Source: Heterotrichella gracilis (Eukaryota; Sar; Xanthophyceae; Tribonematales; Xanthonemataceae). From it: 64,000 nt of DNA. Below the pieces are notes generated by a model. That model did not search any database and had not been told where the DNA came from. It was given only the letters and a program-made list of their open reading frames with translations. Where the stretch lies: positions 88,880 to 152,879 of the forward strand of contig JAULBX010001891.1 in the NCBI GenBank assembly GCA_032358255.1, read 5' to 3'. Of the stretch, positions 52,601-60,786 are shown in pieces. Both the position numbers and the translations under genes were made by a program. Each line of letters opens with the position of its first letter. The first letter of the stretch is position 1.

Positions 52601-55600
52601 CCTGCCAGCACGGGCCTGTGCGGGATGTGCGTGATGCTGTGTTGTGTGTGGGGTGGTGGGGTGCAGCAACATGTGGCAGTGAACTGCTGCAGGCAGGGGT
52701 AGGGGCAGTTGCTCTACGCCAGCTGTCATGCTGCGTGCTGCACCTACACAGCATGGGGTTGAGATGGTGAGAACATACGCCCAAGCAGCAAAGGCCCGTG
52801 TGTGCCCTGTATTTATAATGAGGGTTGCCCAAGTTAGCCAGTGCCAGTGCTCTTCCTGGACACTGGGTGTACATCCCCAGGCAATTGTTCTAACTGGACG
52901 GGCTATGGTGGTATGGGTGTGGAACAAGGCAGTGCAGCCTGTGGCACCCTTCAGCTTGTGCACACCCCAGTTCTAGGCCTGGGTATCAAGGCATGCATCC
53001 AGGCACAGCGCCACAGAAATGACCAATCGCCACGAAATCGACCCACACAGCCAGTCATTCCCCGTACCCCACCCCTCACCCACCCCTGCTCCCTTGGCGA
53101 CGCGCAGGCGCGCACGCCCCCACCACCCGCGCCGGGTGCCAGTGCAAGTCCTCTTTCCAGGTGCCCAGCCCCACCTGGAACTACAACGTGAGCGTGGCAG
53201 GGGGGTGCGCATGGACGGGCGACAGGAGCAACTGGTGCCCCATAGAGCCTGGCAGCTGCCCCGATGAGGCCACCCCCGAACACCCCACGTGGGACTTTTG
53301 CCAAGGTGGGTGGAAAGGGCCCTGAAAGCATCGACTCAGTGCGCACGGTGGACTGGGTCAGGCATGGCAGTGGAGTGGTAGGGTTTCATGACGGGGATTC
53401 TTGGCGGCAGTCGGTGATTGCAGCTAGTAATTTGACAGATCGGCCAGTGTGCAAGACCGTCCTGGGTGTGGGGGTCGTTCCTGGCTGTGCATTCGACATG
53501 CCCGTTTGGCACAGCCTAGTGATACAGCCAAACAAGGGTGTTAAGTGTTTAGGGTTTTCCACAGCACCTGTGTTGACACAGCCAATGAACTGTGCACGTG
53601 CGCCTTGCCGACTCCAACTACCCGCATGTCCATCGCCAATGCTCCACACAGCCTAGCAACACATCCCACACCACGGCCCCTCCCCCCTCCCCACCTTAAC
53701 CCCCCCTTTCCCCCCCTCCAGACGACATCGCGATGTCAGTGGCCACCCGCATCAACGACCCCCAGGGGGCGTGGATCGGGGAGTGGCACTACGGGTGGCG
53801 CCGCGCCACCCAGGTCAGCATGTTCCGGGCCAATTGGACCACCAACCCCCGGATGCGCGACCGCACCATCGGCAGCTACTCTGACTTCCAGTGCATGATG
53901 GGGCTGGAGGAGTGCGAGAACCTGCTGCTGCAGGGCTGGCTCAACATGGGGATGGTGCGTGGGGATGGGGGTGGGGATTGAACACAATACTACTGTATTA
54001 TTCTTATAATACTATATTTGTTCCCTGCGAGAACCTGCTGCTGCAGGGCTGGCTCAACATGGGGATGGTGCGTGGGGAGGGGGGTGGGAGGGTGCGGGGC
54101 TAGTGCGGGTGGGCAGGGGGGTGGGGCTTCTTACTGTGCATGCTGGGGAGTGAATTGGTGGTGGTGATGAATACGGTGCTGTATGGGCAATCTGGGACCC
54201 ATGGTGCGGTTTGAAACCCTTGAGTAGGGTTGTGCACCTGCCCCCCACACACCCAAGGAAACACATCCGCTCACGGCCCCTACTAACCCACAGCCATCCG
54301 CCCTTTTGCACTGAACCACTATTTTGGGAAAGGACAGCCACCAAAACGCCCCACATCAGCCGGCCACATGCACTCCCGGGGTTGCATGTAGTTTCCCAAC
54401 CTTTCCTCTTGACCATAGGCACCTCCCTTGACTCTGACTCCCCTATTCCTCCCCTTGCCCTCCCCTGACTCCCCCTTGCCCTCCCCTTTCCCTCCCCTGA
54501 CACCCGCCTCCCCTCCCCTTTCCCTCCCCCAGGACGACTACCTTGAGAGCCGCACCCACATCCCGCTGAACGGGGAGGTGTGCATTAACCAGACCTGCAT
54601 GCTGGGCGCGGTGGTGGACCCCAAGGAGCCAATGCCCATGGACTTCAAGATCAAGGCTGCGGGGCTGACGGTGCTGCTGTTCCCATACGCCTCATGTGAG
54701 TGTGTCTAGGGTTTAGGGCGGCTGTTCCCATACACCTCATGTGGGTGGATTTAGGGTTTAGGGCTGTTTAGGGTTTAGGGCTGCTGTTCCCATGCGCCTC
54801 ATGTGAGTGTGTCTGCCCCTCCCATTGCTACTCGGTGTTCAACTGTTTGGTGCGAGCGCGAGGGTTCAAGGGGCTGGGCAGTTTTGAGACCTGGGGAGGC
54901 CTCAGGGTATTGGCATGGTACTACCTGACGGGACCACCCAGCATTCTGTTCCCACTGGCGATGGTGACTGGGTCCCGATTGTGGTGTCCCCTGCATGTTG
55001 ACCCCCCCCACACCCCCTCGATGCACCCCCCACGTCATGTGCGAGCTCGTTTTAGAGTTTAGAGTTTAGGCTTGCTGCCCAGCACGCTGACCCCACATGC
55101 ACCTCCGTATGCAGGCCCCCGCGTCACGTGCGAGCTTGCCTTGTGTTAGGGTTTGGGGTTTAGGGTTTGGGGTTTGGGGCTTCACACCTGCGTGTTGACC
55201 TACTCATTTCCCCCTTGATGCAGTCCCGCGCGTCACGTGCGAGCTGGTGTTCTGCCCCCAGCGGCGGCGCGGCGCCCCGCATGCTGACCTGGACTCCTGC
55301 TCCACCCCCCTGCGCAGCACATGGATGTACGGGGTGCCACCTGTCAGCGCGGTCATAGACGCAACGCAGTCGGTAAATCCTAAACCCTAAACCCTAAACC
55401 CTGCGCAGCACATGGATGTACGGGGTGCCACCTGTCAGCGCGGTCATAGACGCAACGCAGTCGGTAGGGCTCGCCTGCACCCACCAAACCCGAAACCCAA
55501 GATACCCATAACAGGCACTGGGGGTCGCCCATGCCCACCAAACCCTAAAACTTCGACCCAAAAGCAGTCGGCTCCCTCGCACCCTTTCACGTCCTAACCC

Positions 55601-58600
55601 ATTGCAAACCCTGCATTGTACGAGACTAGTCCCTTCTAGGGCACTGTAGGGCACATTGCGCCCGTGTGAAGGATAAAACGATATAACAGGACCATTTCAT
55701 ATCTCAATACCCTTGCCCGCGTGTATCCTTCCGCCTGACATCGCCCCTTCTCTCGCAACCCCCTGGTAGATCATCACAAAATCTCACCATCATTCCCCTT
55801 TCCCTGCAGAAAGTGTACCCCACCCTGGCAGTGTCTGCCCAGCTCAAGTGCACCTGCACCAACGTGGCATCCTGCCTGGCGGCTGTAAAGGACACCCGCA
55901 TCCAGTTCTACTCCCAGTCATTCAAGGAGCTGCCCCTTGATGCCGTGCCCCTGGCCTCGGAGGGTTTCCGCAACTCCAGCAGGACCCTAGTGACCTGCAC
56001 CGCCGCGGAATGCACGCTGGATGTGGACCCCCTGTCCCTGGGGGCCAAAACCACCTGGCGCACTGCGGCGTTCAGCATCCAAGGGGTGTACAACCAAGGT
56101 GAGGGGAGGGGAAGGCAGGGGGGCGGTGGTTGCTGGGCTGCATCAACACCATATTATTCCATTATTCTGTTATTCTGTCCTACCTCAACGCCATGCCCAT
56201 ACCGCGCGCTGCTGCAATACCGGGCCCCAATCGGGATCTGCACCATCCCCATACCATTCGCAATCAACCCCACTGAACCCCCCCTCGTCCCCCCCATCCT
56301 CAGTGTCCCGCGTGGTCTACCTCGCCCCCCCCGTCCCCGCCCCCGCCGCCCCTGCCGCCGCCCCTACCCCCACCGCCACCCACCAGGCCCCCGAACAACT
56401 CATCACAGTGGCCGTCCTGGCTGTCCTAGTCACGGTCGCCGTCATGTCGTGCATCAACCGCAGCCACCTACCCAACGCCGCCGCGCAGCGCACGGCGCAG
56501 GCGCTGGCGGCCGCAGGGGAGGCGTTCGCCACCCCCTCCCCGTGCGACAGCGGGGTGGGGACCCCGCGGGCGAGCGAGGCGCTGGCGGTGCGCCTACCCA
56601 CCCAACCGCCTCTGGTGACGCACCAGCCGCGGCAGATGGTTGCTACGGCGCTCCCCTTGAGCAGCGGGGATGGCAGCGTGGACTTCGCCCCCGCGCTGCT
56701 CGCTGACCTGGCGCACCTGACGGCGCTGACGGGGGGCTCGCCCAGCGCGCACACGGTAAGGGGTTTTGTAAGGGTTGGGTAAGGGTTTTGTAGGGTTTTG
56801 TAAGGGGTTTTCCGCCCGCGCTGCTTACTGACCTGGCGCACCTCACGGCGCTGAGGGGGGGAGGCGCCCAGCGCGCACACGGTAAGGGTTTTGTGAGGGT
56901 TTGTAGGGTTTTGGTAAGGGTTTGCAGCCGCGCTGCTGCTGCACCTGAAGGCGCTGACGGGGGGCTTGCCCAGCGCACACACGGTAAGGGTTTTGGTAGG
57001 GTTTTGTAGGGCTTTGGTGAGGGTTCGCCCTCGCGCTGCTTGCTGACCTGGCGCACCTCACGGCGCTGACGGGGGGCTACATGGTAAGGGTTTGTTAGGG
57101 TTTCGTAAGGGTTTGTAGGGTAAAGGTAAAGGTTATCCCTCCGCGCTGCTTGCTGACCTGGCGCACCTCACGTGAGGCGTTTTCAGGTATTGTGCCCCTT
57201 TCTTTTTGGACAAAACTCTCTTTACCTGTTTTCAAGAACCACCTGTTTGCAGGCTGTTTGCAAAAATTGAAACAGCCATGGGGGACCCCCCCTCCCCTCT
57301 TACCATCTCCCTCTTACCATCCCCCGTCCCTCCCCCCCCGCAGCCCCCGCAGGACCACACCACCCTCCCTACCCCCCCTTCTTTCCGCCGCAACTCCTCC
57401 GGCTTTGACCTGCACAAGTACGACTGGTATGTCCGGCCCGACGACATTGAGATCTGCAGGCAGGCATCTGGCGAGAAGGTGGTTCTGGGCAAGGGCAGCT
57501 TCGCCACAGTGTACCGCGGCACGTGGCACAAGGTTACGCCTGTGGCTATCAAGGTGGTGGACATGTCCAGCTGTGAGGAGGCGGATCTGAAGCACTTTGA
57601 GCGGGAGGTGGGTGTGCAGGGTCTAGGGTCTAGGGTTTGGGGTTTAGGGTTTAGGGGCTTGAAGCGCGATGAGCGCAGTTACGAGGAGGCGGACCTGAAG
57701 CACTTTGAGCAGGAGGTGGGTGTCTAGGGTGTAGGGTTTAGGGTGCAGGGGCTATGAGGAGGCCGGGCTCAAGCACTTTAAGGGGGAGGAGGGTGTTTGG
57801 GTTTTAGGGTCTAGGGTTTAAGGGCTTGAAGCACGAGGGGAGGGGATGTGGGTGCATGGAGGGGGGTTGGCTGGTGTATAACGGGATGGAGGCGGCTGTG
57901 TGTTGGAGGCATGCACAGGGGAGGGGGAAGGAGGGGGCAGCATGTAGGTTTGTCACCTGGGGATGGCCCCTGATGAATGGGAACATGTCGGGGAGGACAG
58001 GTTCCCAGTATGAGCGGGGATGGGAATAGGGACAGGTGGGGAGGACACAGTGTGAGTGTTGGCAGTAGAGGGGACAGGTTTCCATCCTGGCTCATCCCAC
58101 ACCGCATCGCACGCACCGCATCACACCACAACACAATATCTCACGTCACGCCCCCTCTGAATCACCCTTGCCGCTCCTCCCCAGATCCGGATCCTGTCCA
58201 GCTGCCACTGCGCCTACATCGTGCAGTTCATGGGCTCATTCAATGGGCCCAACCACACGGTCATCATCACGGAACTGATGGAGGGGGGCACGCTGTCTGA
58301 TGCCATTGCAAAGGGGAGCGTCACGTGGGCCAATGGGTGCGTGGGGGGTGGGGGGTGGGGAGGGTCGAATGGGGGTGGCGGTGGTGGTGCGGGTTGTGTG
58401 CGTTTGGGTCATGATGTGTCAGGATGCGCATGCGTGCGCAAGTTTTGTAGGGTTAAAACTGTAGTGAAGTGCGCCTGTTGGGGGTGGCTATAGGACGCCA
58501 TTGCAAAAGGGAGCAACCCTTGGGACATTGGGGTGTAGCTGTGTGTGTGGTACGATAAGCCCCGCCCCGTTGTCACCCGATTTCCCCCCTGTGCTGCAGC

Positions 58601-60786
58601 GGCCCCGCCATCGCCCTCCAGGTTGCCAGGGGGTTGCACTACCTGCATGCAAACAATGTGCTGCACCTGGACATCAAGTCAGCAAACGTGCTGCTGTCAG
58701 CAGAGGTACGGTACCTAATCCCAAAACTGGAACCCTGAAACCTAAAACACTAGCAGCGTGCTGCACTTGGACATGAAGTCAGCAACTGTGGTGGTATCAG
58801 CAGAGGTACATACCCAATTATAAACCCTGAGTCTGTGGGGGATTGGGTAGGCACCTGCCTGCGCCCACCTGCTCACCCCCTCCCAGCTCCTACCCTCTAA
58901 CCCCCAGTCCAGTCCAGCCCACGCCTCCCGCCTGCTGCCAACCCACCCCACCCACCACATTGGCAGGAGCCGCCTACCCCACCGCACCCACCACCATGCA
59001 CCCACCACCATTCATTCCTCACCTGCCAGGGCCAGGCCATGGTGTCACAACTACACCCTAAACCCTAAACAGCCAGGCCATGGTGTCCAAGTTTTGCCAG
59101 CGTCATGCAGACCTGGTTTGCTAGACGCTGGTAGCTTCCAGCATCAAGTCAGCAAACGTGCTCGTGGACATCCCCCCACCCCACCCCATGCCGCACCCGC
59201 TCACCCCGTCCTCCCCCCACCCTGCAGGGCCAAGCCAAGGTCTCGGACGTGGGCCTCGCCACCGTCATGCAGACGCGCTACGTCAACGCCTCCCACACAG
59301 GCGTGAAGGGCACGTGGGCATGGATGGCACCCGAGGTCATCCTGGGCCCCTCAGTAGGGTCCAAGGCAGACGTGTACAGCTACGGGATACTGCTGTGGGA
59401 GCTGGTGACGGGGGAGAGGCCAATGCGCCACCGCATGCGGCCCGTCAGGTGGGTGGATGGGGTGGAGGGTAGGTTCTTTGTAGGTTTGGGAGGGTTTTGG
59501 GAGGTGGGTCAGGGGAGGAGGTTCGTGCGCCACCGCATGCGTCCCGTCAGGTGGATGGGGGGGAGGGAGGGTGGGAGGGGAGTGACATGGTGGTGTGGGG
59601 AGGAGGAAGAGCGGGGTTATATTCTGTGTAGGCGTTGTAGGCTCAAGGGTGGATGGGGAGGTTTGGTGTGACGGGTTTAGGGTTTATGTGTATGGCGGTA
59701 TGGATACCCTTGCCATGCTAGACAGAACATATGGATTGTGGCACGCGGCCTGCTCTAGGCCGCTGCGTCCTGTTTCAGGTGCTTGCCACCCGCTGTATTC
59801 TCCACTCATGGGGACGCTACAAATTGCGATCTGTTAAATGCTCGTGAACGCGCGCTCCCTTTAAACACTGCGCCATGTGGCGCCACCACACGCAACCCCC
59901 CATTTCCACCCCCATCTCACACACCCCACCTCCTACACGCAGGGCGCCCGAGGAGTGCGCTGAGGAGATCGCCCACCTCATTTCATGGTGCAACAAAACC
60001 GACCCCAACGCGCGTCCGGGCATGGAGGAAGTCATCCCCACACTTTTGAAATACATCGCGGCCCAAGACCTCTCCGAGGGTAACCCCAACTCGCGCGCCC
60101 TCTACACCCTCCGCTCGCTGCGTGCCACCAGCATGCGGGCCGCCGACGGGCAGTCGCCGGTGGGGGGTGGGGGGGGCGTGGGGTGGGGGCCGGAACCCGG
60201 ACCCAGCAGCGCACCAGTGTCGCGGCGCCCCAGCCGCTCCTATGATGGGACAACGCACGAGGAGGCGGGGGGCGGCTCGGCGCCGCCCCCGGGCGCGGCG
60301 GGGGACGACGGGAAGCACCCCTCCAGCAGCGCGGTCTCGCTGTCCCTGGAGCAGGAGTTCGGTCCCCGCCACCCGCTGTCGGCATCCCCGGGATCCAGCC
60401 CCACGGGCAGCAGCCAGGGCGGGGCGCACGGGGCGCACATCCCCAGCGCCAACGGCCACGCCGTCCACCCCGCCCTGATGGCGACCCATGGGAGCGACTT
60501 GGCCTTCCAGCCGGGCCAGATCCAGATCCAGGCCATGCGCCAGGGGCCCCTCAGCGCGGGCGCCTTTGCCCAGCCCAGCAGCGGGACACTGGGTGGGCGG
60601 CCACCCCTGTCGGGAGGCGCCCCGAGTACAGGCACAGGCACCAGTACCAGCACGGCTGGTGGCAGTGGTACATTCACCCAGCCTGTTCCGGGCGCTGCCT
60701 ACGTGGCGATGCAGCGCACGCTGTCCGAGGAGTATGGCCCGGTGAGGAACAGCGCGCGCAGAGGAGCCGGCAAGGGGACGCAATAG
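52172..60786 (+). CDS. Receptor-like TKL (Raf-like) protein kinase; 5' end unresolved
   Basis: Exons 52172-52408, about 52881-52980 (end uncertain), 53161-53305, 53722-53954, 54533-54695, 55224-55372, 55810-56098, 56304-56755, 57344-57607, 58185-58336, 58600-58705, 59228-59448 and 59943-60786; joins from the third exon on are in phase. The N-terminal part is Cys-rich with possible N-glycosylation sites (NCSN, NVS, NWTT, NSS) and no known fold recognised. A Pro/Ala hinge precedes one membrane span, LITVAVLAVLVTVAVMSCI (56398-56454). The kinase follows: Gly loop LGKGSFATVYRG, VAIK lysine, FMGSFNGPNHTVIITELMEG hinge, catalytic loop LHLDIKSANVLL, KVSDVGLA and GTWAWMAPEVILG. HRD is HLD and DFG is DVG, but the catalytic Asp, Lys and metal-binding Asp remain. 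The C-terminal about 220 residues are Ser/Gly/Pro-rich. Signal peptide and first exon(s) are missing. Likely plasma-membrane receptor; ligand unknown. Confidence 0.88.
53918..54075 (+). repeat. Donor-side exon copy in the receptor-kinase gene
   Basis: GCGAGAACCTGCTGCTGCAG, GGCTGGCTCAACATGGGGATG and GTGCGTGGGG end the exon at 53954 and return exactly at about 54,028-54,080. The spacer is AT-rich (TATTATTCTTATAATAC), without telomere heptamers. Confidence 0.97.
54674..54815 (+). repeat. Three copies of exon end plus donor with TTTAGGG tracts
   Basis: GCTGTTCCCATACGCCTCAT|GTGAGTGTGTCT (exon end 54695) is followed by AGGGTTTAGGG, then GCTGTTCCCATACACCTCAT with GTGGGTG at about 54,721, more TTTAGGG units, and GCTGTTCCCATGCGCCTCAT with GTGAGTGTGTCT at about 54,783. 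Confidence 0.97.
55014..55250 (+). repeat. Three acceptor-side copies of an exon start
   Basis: CACGTCATGTGCGAGCTCG (about 55,030), CGCGTCACGTGCGAGCTTGC (about 55,122, after TATGCAGGCCCC) and the real GATGCAG|TCCCGCGCGTCACGTGCGAGCTGG (exon start 55224). TTTAGAGTTTAGAGTTTAG and GGGTTTGGGGTTTAGGGTTT lie between them. Confidence 0.93.
55312..55465 (+). repeat. 60-bp exon end plus donor copied once across a CCCTAAA tract
   Basis: From CTGCGCAGCACATGGATGTA to ACGCAACGCAGTCGGTA the exon end (about 55,312-55,374) is repeated without a mismatch at about 55,402-55,466, with AAATCCTAAACCCTAAACCC between. The near identity marks it as the youngest event in the window. Confidence 0.98.
56699..57175 (+). 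repeat. Five copies of the same exon end with TAAGGGTTTTG spacers
   Basis: The exon end (GCTGACCTGGCGCACCT-ACGGCGCTGA-GGGGG and CCCAGCGC-CACACG|GTAAGG, real end 56755) recurs in worn form at about 56,820, 56,934, 57,035 and 57,150. Spacers are degenerate GTAAGGGTTTTGTAGGGTTT, a stretched version of TTTAGGG. Copies two and three keep the GTAAGG donor. Confidence 0.95.
57570..57830 (+). repeat. Three copies of a kinase exon end with TTTAGGG tracts
   Basis: GAGGAGGCGGATCTGAAGCA with CTTTGAGCGGGAG|GTGGGTG (exon end 57607) recurs at about 57,684 (GAGGAGGCGGACCTGAAGCA, then GTGGGTG) and about 57,756 (GAGGAGGCCGGGCTCAAGCA, then GGAGGGTG). GTCTAGGGTTT and GGGTTTAGGGTTTAGGGG tracts separate them. Confidence 0.95.
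58640..58810 (+). repeat. Donor-side copy of the catalytic-loop exon end
   Basis: GTGCTGCACCTGGACATCAAG, GTCAGCAAACGTGCTG and TCAGCAGAG|GTAC (exon end 58705) recur at about 58,757-58,810 as GTGCTGCACTTGGACATGAAG, GTCAGCAACTGTGGTG and TCAGCAGAGGTAC. The spacer has worn ACCCTGAAACCTAAAAC. Confidence 0.93.
59020..59250 (+). repeat. Mosaic of copies from two different exons
   Basis: CAGGGCCAGGCCATGGTGTC (about 59,028) and AGCCAGGCCATGGTGTCCAAG (about 59,070) mimic the real exon start GCAGGGCCAAGCCAAGGTCTC at 59,228; ACACCCTAAACCCTAAACAG stands between. Then AGCATCAAGTCAGCAAACGTGC at about 59,139 is a copy of the end of the preceding exon (about 58,674-58,692). Confidence 0.85.
59410..59560 (+). 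repeat. Donor-side copy of a kinase exon end
   Basis: GCGCCACCGCATGCGGCCCG with TCAG|GTGGGTGGATGGGG (exon end 59448) recurs at about 59,527 as GCGCCACCGCATGCGTCCCG with TCAGGTGGATGGGG. Spacer GTAGGTTTGGGAGGGTTTTG is G-rich and only loosely telomere-like. Confidence 0.93.

Noticed and set aside
27880-59700. TTTAGGG/CCCTAAA arrays as a chromosome end
   Set aside because: The tracts are short (1-5 units), occur in both orientations and sit inside introns of genes that continue on both sides, so they are interstitial, not terminal.
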